A DNA stretch of 20,300 bases from Lachnospiraceae bacterium (GCA_016293925.1 JAEDCX010000043.1:1-20300); one strand, 5' to 3'. Shown: positions 1 to 8,351, numbered from the stretch's first letter. A program made the numbers and translations. Notes: generated by a model from the letters alone, not told the origin.

Positions 1-169
1 CTGCAGACTCCTCTACCGCAGGAATCTCTTCAGACGCCGGCATCAGTTCATCCGATTTTGCAGACGTGAAACGGGCAGCTGCCAATCTCTCCATTGCGGA
101 ATCGGCACCTGTCTCTGCATTCAGGGTTTCTGATAACAAACTATCCAGATATTCTTCATTTGAAGTCAT
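1..169 (-). CDS. Unrecognised protein, N-terminal 56 residues only (runs off left edge)
   Basis: The start ATG at 169 is preceded by GGAGG with a 7-base spacer, and the frame stays open to the window edge, so this is the 5' end of a real gene. The visible residues begin MTSNEEYLDSLLSE and are rich in Glu, Ala and Ser, with an amphipathic first helix and then a probably flexible acidic segment. No signal peptide or membrane segment is visible. A plausible promoter sits at 209-237, partly inside the 3' end of the upstream Sir2-like gene, so the gene may be transcribed alone or by read-through. I do not recognise the family, and the domain that would define it lies beyond the window. Confidence is high that it is coding and nil for function. 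Confidence 0.75.
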   Translation of the reverse strand, partial: MTSNEEYLDSLLSETLNAETGADSAMERLAAARFTSAKSDELMPASEEIPAVEESA

Positions 170-208
170 TCAGCATCCTCCAAACAGCACAACAATCCAT
201 AATGACAC

Positions 209-237
209 ATTGTAACATATCTTCATTCAGATTACAA
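209..237 (-). promoter_or_regulatory. Predicted sigma-A-type promoter for the left-edge gene
   Basis: On the minus strand TTGTAA (237-232) and TACAAT (214-209) are separated by 17 bases, close to the housekeeping consensus. Transcription would start near 202, about 33 bases before the start codon at 169. The -35 box lies within the last codons of the Sir2-like gene. Prediction from sequence only. Confidence 0.45.
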
Positions 238-859
238 ACGCATTCCTGCAGAATGTGACGGCATTCTCGTGAATATCATATGCTTTCTCCACCAATTCCT
301 CCGGAATCATGGAAAACGAATGATTCACCCGATATAAAATCGCCTGCTTATTATACAGACACATTTTCTCGAACGGAAAATGAATCACACCCGGAAAGTC
401 CATTCCAACCCCAAGTTCCAACAGAACCAGTTTATGGTGCAGCGTATTCTGCAGCCATCCGGTATATGCGCGCCACTGTTCCAGATACGCATGCTCATTA
501 TAACAGGCGGCATCCACCGTATTTGCAACCAATGGTTTGCCGCAGTCCGGGCACACCGGCTCCGCACCGACTTCCTTCACAGAATAGATCCGGTCATTGC
601 AGTTATCCGGACACTGCAATCTATCAAGACTGCCACAGGGACATACGATTCTGTGATTGTCCAGCCCGGACCGATAGATCATGTCATCTGTATTGATGCT
701 GACAACAAAATAATCCCTGCCATTCAGCAGAGTGCCCAGAGCCCCATAAGCTTCTTTTGCAGCATCCGGATCACACGTCTGGAATTCCCGTCCAATCCCA
801 ACAACGATCTTCTCCGCATCCGCAATATCCTGTTTCCAGTTTTCGATACAATATTTCAT
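227..859 (-). CDS. Degenerate Sir2-like (sirtuin-fold) zinc-site protein
   Basis: A 210-residue protein that aligns by eye with the sirtuin fold. It has a Rossmann-type segment near residues 17-26 (KIVVGIGREF, where active sirtuins have a GAG-containing loop) and NTDD at 56-59 in place of the usual NxD. Zinc-type cysteines are at 83, 87, 103 and 106, and LELGVGMDFPG near 147-157 stands where sirtuins have a GTS-type motif. Active sirtuins carry a catalytic His just before Gly-Ser; here that site reads CPCGS (73-77), so the His appears to be missing. It may bind NAD or a modified protein without ordinary deacetylation. The start has GGAGAG about 7 bases upstream. The gene follows the cheV terminator by about 20 bases, with no clear promoter of its own. 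The fold is fairly sure; activity is uncertain. Confidence 0.7.
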   Translation of the reverse strand: MKYCIENWKQDIADAEKIVVGIGREFQTCDPDAAKEAYGALGTLLNGRDYFVVSINTDDMIYRSGLDNHRIVCPCGSLDRLQCPDNCNDRIYSVKEVGAEPVCPDCGKPLVANTVDAACYNEHAYLEQWRAYTGWLQNTLHHKLVLLELGVGMDFPGVIHFPFEKMCLYNKQAILYRVNHSFSMIPEELVEKAYDIHENAVTFCRNAFVI

Positions 860-879
860 ATATATCTCTCCAATATCCT

Positions 880-905
880 AAAAAGCCGGTCCTAAGACCG
901 GCTTT
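880..905 (-). terminator. Intrinsic terminator after cheV
   Basis: A perfect 10-bp stem (AAAGCCGGTC / GACCGGCTTT, 882-891 with 896-905) and a 4-base loop. In the minus direction it ends in a run of five T. It sits 12 bases past the cheV stop codon and closes the PilZ-CheV unit, with possible leakage into the Sir2-like gene that starts at 859. Confidence 0.88.
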
Positions 906-917
906 CCAATTACATAT

Positions 918-1814
918 TTACCTCATTACCAGTTTATCCACTTCCCGAACCAGGTTTGCGATCTCCGGCTTCGAGAGCTGTGCATCCGCTCCGAGTGATT
1001 CTCCTTTTCTCTTCATCTCATCGTTCACCAGGGAAGAGAAAATAATAACCGGAATGGATTTCGTGTCGTCATCCGACTTAATCAGCTTGGTGAGACGGTG
1101 CCCATCCATAAGCGGCATCTCAATATCGGTAATCACACACTGTATATGCTCCGCCAGCGTCCCTTCTGCTTTGTATTTGCAGATAAGATCCCATGCCTCC
1201 TGACCGTTCTCCGTATGTAACAGATTCACGTACCCCGCCTGATGGAGGGAATCGATAATCAGTTTGCGGAGCAGTGCAGAATCTTCGGCAATCAGAATCG
1301 GAACAGCGTTTCTGGTCCTCTCTCCCAGTTCATCGATCTCACTTACCTTCAATCCGGTTTCCGGACTGATATCGGTTACGATCTTCTCAAAATCCAGGAT
1401 AATAATCAGTTTTCCGTTCATCTTAACGATACCGGTCGCAACACCATCCTCTGTTGTAGAGATGGTTGCATTCGGTTTAATAATCTCTGTCCACGAAATT
1501 CTGTGAATTCCGAGAACCGCATCTACATGGAACGCTATATCCAGTTTGTTGAAGTTTGTGATAATGAATAAACCGCCATCCCCCGACTCACCCAATTGCA
1601 GACAGTTCTTCAAATCAATTGCCGTAATCATCGTATCACGCGGCATGAAAATACCTTCGATGCTCGGATGTGCATTCGGTACCGGTGTCACCGGCTGATA
1701 AGGTATCAACTCTTTTATCTTGGCAACATTGATACCGTAGGAGTTGTTCCCTAGTTTAAATTCTAAAATCTCCAACTCATTGGTTCCATTCTCAAGCAGA
1801 ATCTTTGTATCCAT
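918..1814 (-). CDS. cheV: Chemotaxis coupling protein CheV (CheW domain + receiver)
   Basis: A cytoplasmic protein of 298 residues, the usual CheV length. Residues about 10-155 form a CheW-like domain (ILEFKLGNNSYGINV opens it), which links chemoreceptors to the CheA kinase. Residues about 170-298 form a response-regulator receiver with the acidic pair E177/D178, phospho-acceptor D230 (in ITDIEMPLMDG) and conserved K282. In the family, phosphorylation of the receiver by CheA adjusts coupling and adaptation. An in-frame GTG at 1823 would add three residues, but AGGTGA is correctly spaced only for the ATG at 1814, so I chose that. It lies about 30 bases after the PilZ gene, probably in the same operon, and ends at a strong terminator. 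No other che or flagellar genes are in view. Confidence 0.93.
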   Translation of the reverse strand: MDTKILLENGTNELEILEFKLGNNSYGINVAKIKELIPYQPVTPVPNAHPSIEGIFMPRDTMITAIDLKNCLQLGESGDGGLFIITNFNKLDIAFHVDAVLGIHRISWTEIIKPNATISTTEDGVATGIVKMNGKLIIILDFEKIVTDISPETGLKVSEIDELGERTRNAVPILIAEDSALLRKLIIDSLHQAGYVNLLHTENGQEAWDLICKYKAEGTLAEHIQCVITDIEMPLMDGHRLTKLIKSDDDTKSIPVIIFSSLVNDEMKRKGESLGADAQLSKPEIANLVREVDKLVMR

Positions 1815-1845
1815 ATAACTCACCTCATGTTTTCTTCCAAGTCAT

Positions 1846-2181
1846 CTATTTGCTCAGATCTTGAACGGTTCTGTATACTTCAATTCTCTGCGAATCCATC
1901 TCGGGCATTCCAACAAAAATACCGCCATACACAAATTTGGATCCGATCTTCTCGATACGAACAACCTCTATGAAGGCATGGATCACTTCTTTGGTCCAAA
2001 TCGTCAGAAATGCTTCGTACACAGCTCCGATTGTCAGTGCCGTATCGCAATTGAAACCGACGCCGGTTTTGGAAACATCGATAATATCAATCGACAACTG
2101 CTCGCTTTCCTGTCCGTCAAGACGCTTGATTATCAATTTGGATTCAAGCTCTAATCTGGGGCTTTTTCTTCTCTCTTCCAT
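1846..2181 (-). CDS. PilZ-domain c-di-GMP-binding protein
   Basis: A 111-residue single-domain protein. The two PilZ ligand motifs are intact: RKSPR at residues 5-9 (RxxxR) and DVSKTG at 35-40 (D/NxSxxG). It is therefore expected to bind cyclic di-GMP and pass the signal on through a partner protein. A GTG at 2199 is in frame, but the ribosome site AAAGGAG falls inside that extension and is correctly spaced for the ATG at 2181, which I use. The gene has its own promoter (2224-2252) and is followed at once by cheV. That pairing suggests, by inference, that it links c-di-GMP level to chemotaxis or motility. The nearest visible c-di-GMP cyclase is the GGDEF regulator at the right end. Confidence 0.9.
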   Translation of the reverse strand: MEERRKSPRLELESKLIIKRLDGQESEQLSIDIIDVSKTGVGFNCDTALTIGAVYEAFLTIWTKEVIHAFIEVVRIEKIGSKFVYGGIFVGMPEMDSQRIEVYRTVQDLSK

Positions 2182-2223
2182 GTCCCTCTCCTTTATCACG
2201 TGAAAATGAATCTAACTACCGAT

Positions 2224-2252
2224 ATTGTATACCATTTCACAAATAATGTAAA
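2224..2252 (-). promoter_or_regulatory. Predicted sigma-A-type promoter of the PilZ-cheV operon
   Basis: On the minus strand TTTACA (2252-2247) and TACAAT (2229-2224) are separated by 17 bases. Transcription would start near 2217 and give a 36-base leader before the ATG at 2181. It lies in the short gap after queA, where I see no convincing terminator, so some queA read-through into this operon is possible. Confidence 0.6.
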
Positions 2253-2268
2253 GCAAATCAAAGGAATT

Positions 2269-3315
2269 TTAGGACATATCCACAAGGTTATTTGTGATAA
2301 ACATTGCATCTCCGAAGGAAAAGAAACGATACCGCTCCTCAACGGCTGTCCGGTATGCGTTCATAATCCGTTCCTGTCCTGCCAGCGCGGATACCAACAT
2401 AATCAGTGTTGACTCCGGAAGATGAAAATTCGTAATCAGACAGTCCAATACCCGGAACCGGTATCCCGGATAAATAAAGATCTCCGTATTGCCGGAGCCC
2501 GCATGAACAATCCCGTGCTCGTCCGCCGCGCTCTCAATTGTCCTGCAGCTTGTGGTTCCCACACAGATCACCCTGCCGCCTTCCTGTCTGGTGGAATTGA
2601 TAATCCCGGCGGCCTCTTCGGTAATCTGATAGTATTCGGAATGCATTTTATGCTCCGTAACATCCTCCACCTTCACCGGTCGGAATGTCCCAAGTCCCAC
2701 ATGCAGAGTTACATAGGCAATCCGAACGCCCTTCTCCTCAATTGCCTGCAGCAATCCGGGTGTGAAATGCAGTCCGGCGGTGGGCGCCGCAGCGCTCCCG
2801 TCATACTTCGCATATACGGTCTGGTATCGGTTTTTATCCTCAAGTTTGTGCGTGATGTACGGTGGAAGGGGCATCTCTCCCAATTTATCCAGTACTTCCT
2901 CAAAAATACCGTCGTACGTAAAATGAACATGACGATTGCCGTCTTCCAGAACCGCGATGATCTCGGCACGCAACAGACCGTCCCCGAAAACCACTTTCGC
3001 ACCGGTGCGTAATTTTTTACCGGGCCTGACCAGTGTTTCCCAGGTATCCTTATCCAGCCGTTTCAGCAGGAAAACCTCCACACATGCTCCGGTATCTTCT
3101 TTGCGGCCGATCAATCTGGCAGGAATGACTCTTGTATTGTTCAGGACAAGACAGTCACCCTTCCGAAGATACTCCGTCACATCTCTGAAATGACGATGCT
3201 GTATCTCTCCCGTTTCCTTATCCAACACAAGGAGTCTGGAGGACGATCTGTCCTCCAGGGGATCCTGTGCAATCAGCTCCTGCGGCAGATCATAGTAGAA
3301 ATCCGCGGTTTTCAT
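2269..3315 (-). CDS. queA: S-adenosylmethionine:tRNA ribosyltransferase-isomerase
   Basis: A 348-residue cytoplasmic enzyme, about the family length. It transfers and isomerises the ribosyl group of S-adenosylmethionine onto preQ1-modified tRNA to give epoxyqueuosine at wobble position 34 of GUN anticodons. Recognisable QueA segments are MKTADFYYDLPQELIAQ at the start, NNTRVIPARLIGR, SAAAPTAGLHFT, VTLHVGLGTFRPV, and LITNFHLPESTLIMLVSA near the end. An upstream in-frame start at 3351 is possible. The ATG at 3315 matches the family N-terminus and overlaps the aminopeptidase stop codon as ATGA, which points to translational coupling. Other queuosine genes (tgt, queG/queH) are not in the window. 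Confidence 0.96.
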   Translation of the reverse strand: MKTADFYYDLPQELIAQDPLEDRSSSRLLVLDKETGEIQHRHFRDVTEYLRKGDCLVLNNTRVIPARLIGRKEDTGACVEVFLLKRLDKDTWETLVRPGKKLRTGAKVVFGDGLLRAEIIAVLEDGNRHVHFTYDGIFEEVLDKLGEMPLPPYITHKLEDKNRYQTVYAKYDGSAAAPTAGLHFTPGLLQAIEEKGVRIAYVTLHVGLGTFRPVKVEDVTEHKMHSEYYQITEEAAGIINSTRQEGGRVICVGTTSCRTIESAADEHGIVHAGSGNTEIFIYPGYRFRVLDCLITNFHLPESTLIMLVSALAGQERIMNAYRTAVEERYRFFSFGDAMFITNNLVDMS

Positions 3316-4733
3316 GACTCCTTCACTCCTTCTAAAAACGCATGATAACACCGGTATGTCTCATACACATCAGCCTTGCTTGTGGCTTCATGAGGTGCAT
3401 GCATATTCAGAACCGCCACGCCGCAATCAATCACATTCATGCCGTACAACGCGAGAATATAAGCGATGGTTCCGCCACCGCCCACGTCAACCTTGCCAAG
3501 CTCCGATGTCTGATAACGAACCTTGGCAGCGTCCAGAATGCCGCGCAGTTTGCCGATGAATTCGGCATTGGCATCATTGGAACCGGATTTTCCGCGGCTG
3601 CCGGTAAATTTATTGAACACAGGTCCCTTACCGAACATGGCAGCATTCCGCTTATCAAAACAGGAGGCATAGTTCGGATCAAATGCGCTTGTGACATCTG
3701 CACTCAGCATACAGGAATTGGCGAGACATCTGCGCAATGCCAGTTCGCTGTACTGACCGGTAATCTCCATCAGCTCCGCCGTGGTATTTTCGAAGAAATT
3801 GGATTGCATTCCGGTTGCGCCAACAGAGCCGATTTCCTCTTTATCCACCAGCAATACGCAGAGTGTTCTCTCCGGATTCTTCGCCGCAAGCATTGCCCGA
3901 AGGGCTGCAAAAGAGCAGACTCTGTCATCCTGACCGTATGCCAGTATCATACTGCGGTCAAACCCTGCTTCCCGCGCCAGATCAGCCGGTACAATCTCCA
4001 GTTCTGCGGATACAAAATCCTCCTCCGTCATGTCGTATTGCTCTTTTAGGATTGCAAGAATGCCTTCCTTTACCGCATCCTTCACACTCTTCCCGTCCTG
4101 CTCCCCTTTCTCTTTTGGGGTGATGTGAATCGGTTTGTTTCCGACAATCAGATCCAGTGCTTCTCCTTCCACCACCTTTACGCCTTTCTTCTCCATCTGT
4201 TCCTGTGCCAGATGAATCAGCAGATCGGAAATAAAAAATACGGGATCCTCATCCTCATCACCGATTCTGATAATCTGTGTGGTTCCATCCTTTTTGACAA
4301 CAACACCGTGAATGGCAAGCGGAAGGGTTACCCACTGATATTTCTTGATACCGCCGTAGTAATGGGTATCCAGATATGCGAAACCGGAATCCTCATATAA
4401 CGGATTCTGTTTCACATCCAGCCTGGGAGAATCCAGATGTGCCCCGAGAATGTTCATTCCCTTCTCCATCGGTTCCGTCCCGATCTGGTACAGTACAATG
4501 GATTTGTCCATATTCACGCAATATACTTTATCCCCGGGAGCAGCGGACCGATTCTCCTTCTGCAGTCTTGCAAGCTCCACATATCCTTCCTGCTCGATCA
4601 GATTGATAATACTCTCCACGCATTCCCGTTCCGTTTTACCCGCGTCCAGAAAATCCCTGTAATCCTTCGCAAACAATTCCAGTTCCTTCAGTTGTGTCTT
4701 GGAATATTCGTTCCATAGATTTGCTCTTTCCAT
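3312..4733 (-). CDS. M18-family zinc aminopeptidase (aspartyl aminopeptidase / aminopeptidase I type)
   Basis: A 473-residue cytoplasmic metallopeptidase that removes N-terminal residues from peptides. The family's dinuclear metal site is visible in M18 order: His in LGAHLDSPR (about residue 99), Asp in YGQDDR (269), the Glu pair in DKEEIGS (299-300), Asp in SADVTSAFDP (346) and His in NMHAPHEATS (445/448). The frame extends to 4793, but AAGGAG lies 9 bases before the ATG at 4733 and directly abuts the one at 4742, so 4733 is the best start. Substrate preference cannot be read from the sequence. It lies downstream of pheT across a hairpin, and its stop overlaps the queA start by four bases. 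Confidence 0.92.
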   Translation of the reverse strand: MERANLWNEYSKTQLKELELFAKDYRDFLDAGKTERECVESIINLIEQEGYVELARLQKENRSAAPGDKVYCVNMDKSIVLYQIGTEPMEKGMNILGAHLDSPRLDVKQNPLYEDSGFAYLDTHYYGGIKKYQWVTLPLAIHGVVVKKDGTTQIIRIGDEDEDPVFFISDLLIHLAQEQMEKKGVKVVEGEALDLIVGNKPIHITPKEKGEQDGKSVKDAVKEGILAILKEQYDMTEEDFVSAELEIVPADLAREAGFDRSMILAYGQDDRVCSFAALRAMLAAKNPERTLCVLLVDKEEIGSVGATGMQSNFFENTTAELMEITGQYSELALRRCLANSCMLSADVTSAFDPNYASCFDKRNAAMFGKGPVFNKFTGSRGKSGSNDANAEFIGKLRGILDAAKVRYQTSELGKVDVGGGGTIAYILALYGMNVIDCGVAVLNMHAPHEATSKADVYETYRCYHAFLEGVKES

Positions 4734-4758
4734 TTTCTCCATCTCCTTCACGAAAACA

Positions 4759-4795
4759 GCGTGGAAAAGACAAGCCGAAAATTGCTTTTCCACGC
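4759..4795 (-). other. Intergenic hairpin between pheT and the aminopeptidase gene
   Basis: A perfect 11-bp inverted repeat (GCGTGGAAAAG with CTTTTCCACGC, 4759-4769 and 4785-4795) around a 15-base loop. It lies 22 bases past the pheT stop and 14 bases before the aminopeptidase ribosome site. In the minus direction it is followed by only a short GTTTTC run, so it could be a weak terminator, a processing site, or an mRNA-stabilising 3' structure that sets pheST expression apart from the genes downstream. Confidence 0.6.
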
Positions 4796-4817
4796 CTTAC
4801 TAACAGTATAACGCAAT

Positions 4818-7232
4818 TTACTGTCTTAATTCAATTCCCATGCTCTCAAGTCCGTTCAGAATCTTCTTCATGGCGCCTGTAATGTCAGCCTCTTCCAGTG
4901 TTCTGTCCTTCGCACGGAATGTAATGGAATACGCCATTGACTTGAATCCCGTCATAATCTGTGCTCCCTCGTATACATCGAAAAGAGCAACACTCTCTAA
5001 GATTTTACCGCCGCGCTGCAGAATCATCGTCTCAATATCGCCCGCAAGAACATTTTTCGGAACCACCATACTGATATCTCTGGATACTGCCGGGAATCTG
5101 GCAATTCCATCGTATTTTCTGTCATAGGTTGCAAATCCCATGATCTTCGGCATATCGATCACCGCAACATATACCTTGGTCGGGATATCATAGTTATCTG
5201 CCACATCGGGATGAATCTCTCCCAGGAAACCGAGTTTTTCTCCGTCGTAGATAATCTCAGCCTGACGACCCGGATGCAGATACGGACGAGCGCCGTTCGG
5301 ATCATATTTCACACGCTTCTTCATTCCGATGCTCTCCAAAAAGGTTTCGATCACACCCTTCATAGAGTAGAAATCTCCCTTGCCGTACATACCCAGTGTG
5401 AACTGCATCCGCTCTTCCGGAAGTTTCTCCAACGGCATCGACTCCGGCAGATAGATGTTGCCCAGCTCATAGAGACGAACATCCTTGTTTCTTCGGTTAT
5501 AGTTCGTTGCAAGACTTGTCAGCATCCCATTGAGCGAAATGGTTCTCATAATGGAGAAGTCTTCACCCAGCGGATTACTAATCACTACTGCCAGTCTCTC
5601 GGGTGCATCCTGCGGAAGCAACAGTTTGTCGAATACCTTCGGGCTCTCGAAACTGTAGCTGTAGCCCTGAGAGAATCCGTTGCACTCCGCAATGTCTCTT
5701 GCCTTCTGTTCGATTCTCAGTTTGAAAGGAAGCTTCCCTGTGGTGGCTTCACCGGACGGTAATGTCATCGGGACATTGTCATACCCGTCGAAACGACACA
5801 CTTCTTCCGCCAGATCCGCGATTCCCTCCAGATCCTGTCGGAAAGAAGGAACCACAATATCATCTCCGTCTTTGACAAGTTCCAGACGGCTGAATATCTC
5901 TAACATCTTCTCCTTGGATACATCGGTTCCCAGAAGGCTGTTGATTCTGTCCGGCCGGAACGGGATTCTGTTCAACGGCTTAATTGGTTTTTTCACATCC
6001 ACCATGCCGCTGACAACCTTGCCGCATCCCAATGCTTCAATCAGTGCGCAGGCTCTGTTGATCGCAGCTTCCGCATTCACAGGATCCAGCCCCTTCTCAA
6101 AGATTCCGGAAGCATCCGTTCTAAGTCCCAGCCTCTTGGCACTCTTACGGATATTGGCACCGTTAAAGGTTGCCGCCTCGAATACCACGGTTTTTACCTG
6201 ATCCGTGATTTTGGAATTCTCACCACCCATGATTCCCGCAATACCGATCTCTTTCTCAGCATCACAGATCATCAGCATCTGATCATCCAGTTTCCGAACC
6301 GTTCCGTCCAATGTCTGGAATTCATCCCCGTTCTTCGCGCGTCTTACGATAATCTGACCGCCTGCAATGGTATCATAGTCGAATGCATGCATCGGCTGCC
6401 CATACTCCAGCATGACGTAGTTGGTGATATCAACCAGATTATTGATCGGTCTGATTCCGCTGGCGGCAAGTCTCCTCTGCATCCACTCAGGACTCGGTGC
6501 AATCCGTATATCGGTGCAGACTCTTGCACAGTAACGGGGGCACAGTTCCTGATCCTGTACATCCACCTTGATATAATCTTCTATCTTCTCATCCGTCTCA
6601 TGAATGGTCACATCCGGCATATGGAAGGGGAGTCCGAAGGTTGCGGCTGCCTCTCTTGCAATACCGAGAACACTGTAACAATCCACACGGTTTGAGGTAA
6701 TCTCATACTCAAATACGGTATCATGAAGGCCTAATACTGCGATGGCATCTGCACCGACAGGCGTATCCTCCGGGAAAATATAGATTCCTTCCTCCGGCGC
6801 AAGCGGATACATATCACGGTTGGATCCCAGTTCCTCAATGGAACACATCATACCGTAGGAATCCACTCCGCGGAGCTTGCCGTTCTTAATCACGATTCCG
6901 TTTTCCGGAAGCGGACCGCCGTCATGACCACCTGCCACCTTGCCGCCATCGATCACAACCGGCACCTTGTCACCAACCTTCACATTGTTGGCACCGGTCA
7001 CAATCTGTAATGTTTTCTCTCCGATATTTACCTGACAGACAATCAGTTTGGATGCGTCCGGATGCGGTTCGATACTCAGAATCTGCCCCACAATAATGTC
7101 CTTCAGGTTCTTGTCCAGACACTCAAACGTCTCAACCTTGGTTCCGCTCATGGTCATTCTGTCCAGATACTCCTGATTGGTACAGGTGAGATCCGGCACA
7201 TATGCTTTTATCCAGGATAATGCTGTATTCAT
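4818..7232 (-). CDS. pheT: Phenylalanyl-tRNA synthetase beta subunit
   Basis: A full-length 804-residue subunit of the alpha2-beta2 synthetase that charges tRNA-Phe. In order: an EMAP-type tRNA-binding domain (about 40-150, with IEPHPDASKL and IVTGANNV), the B3/B4 editing region (about 210-390), B5 (about 405-480), a catalytic-like core (about 490-690), and the C-terminal ferredoxin-like anticodon-binding domain (about 710-804, opening at YDGIARFPAVSRDIS). GGAGG lies 9 bases before the ATG. It starts 16 bases after pheS and shares the T-box-controlled transcript. No truncation or frameshift is visible. Confidence 0.97.
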   Translation of the reverse strand: MNTALSWIKAYVPDLTCTNQEYLDRMTMSGTKVETFECLDKNLKDIIVGQILSIEPHPDASKLIVCQVNIGEKTLQIVTGANNVKVGDKVPVVIDGGKVAGGHDGGPLPENGIVIKNGKLRGVDSYGMMCSIEELGSNRDMYPLAPEEGIYIFPEDTPVGADAIAVLGLHDTVFEYEITSNRVDCYSVLGIAREAAATFGLPFHMPDVTIHETDEKIEDYIKVDVQDQELCPRYCARVCTDIRIAPSPEWMQRRLAASGIRPINNLVDITNYVMLEYGQPMHAFDYDTIAGGQIIVRRAKNGDEFQTLDGTVRKLDDQMLMICDAEKEIGIAGIMGGENSKITDQVKTVVFEAATFNGANIRKSAKRLGLRTDASGIFEKGLDPVNAEAAINRACALIEALGCGKVVSGMVDVKKPIKPLNRIPFRPDRINSLLGTDVSKEKMLEIFSRLELVKDGDDIVVPSFRQDLEGIADLAEEVCRFDGYDNVPMTLPSGEATTGKLPFKLRIEQKARDIAECNGFSQGYSYSFESPKVFDKLLLPQDAPERLAVVISNPLGEDFSIMRTISLNGMLTSLATNYNRRNKDVRLYELGNIYLPESMPLEKLPEERMQFTLGMYGKGDFYSMKGVIETFLESIGMKKRVKYDPNGARPYLHPGRQAEIIYDGEKLGFLGEIHPDVADNYDIPTKVYVAVIDMPKIMGFATYDRKYDGIARFPAVSRDISMVVPKNVLAGDIETMILQRGGKILESVALFDVYEGAQIMTGFKSMAYSITFRAKDRTLEEADITGAMKKILNGLESMGIELRQ

Positions 7233-7248
7233 CTTCTATTCCTCCATT

Positions 7249-8268
7249 CTAGAACTGTTTCAGGAAACGTATATCGTTTTCATACAGCAGTCTCATGTCG
7301 TCAATCTCATATTTCAAAAGAGCAATACGCTCCAGTCCGATACCGAACGCAAATCCGGTGTACTCTTCCGGATCAATCTTACTCATGGTAAGTACATTCG
7401 GATGAACCATACCGCAGCCTAAGATCTCGATCCAGCCGGTTCCTTTACAGAAACGACAACCCGACCCATTACACTTGAAGCAGGAAATATCCATCTCGGC
7501 ACTGGGTTCCGTAAAGTTAAAGTGATGGGGTCTGAACCGTACCCTGGTGTCTTCTCCGAACAATTCCGCAGCAAACGCCTGCAGCGTTCCTTTCAGGTCT
7601 GCAAAGGTAATCTTCTTATCAATCACCAGACCCTCCATCTGATGGAAGGACGGGGAGTGGGTTGCATCCACTTCATCCGAACGGAATACACGTCCCGGAG
7701 CCACCATTCGAATCGGAAGTTTTCCTTTCTCCATCTCATGTACCTGAACGCCTGACGTCTGGGTACGAAGCAGGAACTCACCGTTGATGTAGAAGGTGTC
7801 CTGCTCATCCTTCGCCGGATGATCCGCCGGAATATTCAGTGCCTCGAAGTTGTAGTAGTCTGTCTCGATTTCAGGACCTTCCACCACCTCATACCCCATT
7901 CCGTTGAAAATTCGCTCCAGTTCCTCCATGGCAATGGTAATCGGATGCCGATGTCCCATCTGGGCCTTCTGTGCCGGAAGGGTTACGTCGATGACTTCAC
8001 TCTTCATGATCATCTCACGTTTCATGCGCTCCATCTTCTTCGTAGCTTCTTCCAGTTTGCTTTCAATCACTGCTCTGGCATCGTTTACCAGCTGCCCGAT
8101 CTTCGGGCGATCTTCCGGTGCAACATCTTTCATCCCCTTCAATACGTCGGTCAGTTCTCCTTTTTTCCCAAGGATGTTCACTCTGACTTCATTCAGTTTT
8201 TCCAGGGTCTCTGACTCACTGATCTGCTGCAGAGCCTTCTGTCTGATCTGTTCCAATCTCTCTTTCAT
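7249..8268 (-). CDS. pheS: Phenylalanyl-tRNA synthetase alpha subunit
   Basis: A 339-residue catalytic subunit, the normal family length. It has an N-terminal coiled-coil arm (about 1-85), then the class II core with motif 2 (GRVFRSDEVDATHSPSFHQM) and motif 3 (GFAFGIGLERIALL). A cysteine pattern, CFKCNGSGCRFC, sits before the last strands, as in many Firmicute PheS proteins. The frame could begin at 8295, but AAAGGAG is correctly spaced (6 bases) for the ATG at 8268, which also matches the family start. It is the first gene of pheST and is preceded by a Phe T-box leader, so expression should rise when tRNA-Phe is uncharged. Confidence 0.97.
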   Translation of the reverse strand: MKERLEQIRQKALQQISESETLEKLNEVRVNILGKKGELTDVLKGMKDVAPEDRPKIGQLVNDARAVIESKLEEATKKMERMKREMIMKSEVIDVTLPAQKAQMGHRHPITIAMEELERIFNGMGYEVVEGPEIETDYYNFEALNIPADHPAKDEQDTFYINGEFLLRTQTSGVQVHEMEKGKLPIRMVAPGRVFRSDEVDATHSPSFHQMEGLVIDKKITFADLKGTLQAFAAELFGEDTRVRFRPHHFNFTEPSAEMDISCFKCNGSGCRFCKGTGWIEILGCGMVHPNVLTMSKIDPEEYTGFAFGIGLERIALLKYEIDDMRLLYENDIRFLKQF

Positions 8269-8351
8269 TGTGTTCTCCTTTACCTCCCTGTTCATCCGCT
8301 CCGTCGTTGCGGACTGTCTTCCGCTCTATAGGATGCAATCTCTTATAAAGC

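Noticed and set aside
1..6. CTGCAG at the very first bases, a PstI-type site
   Set aside because: A common 6-base palindrome within a coding frame; no sign that it marks a biological boundary.
2195..2226. CCGATAT on the plus strand, resembling a sigma-D (flagellar) -10 box near the PilZ gene
   Set aside because: It points away from PilZ-cheV, toward the antisense of queA, and no TAAA box is at the right distance. The minus-strand sigma-A promoter is a better fit.
3342..4049. Long plus-strand open frame opposite the M18 aminopeptidase (235 codons); similar long frames at 7904-8731 and 13492-14214
   Set aside because: They lie wholly or mostly antisense to well-recognised genes, or over the T-box, have no family resemblance and lack good ribosome sites; they are by-products of codon bias.
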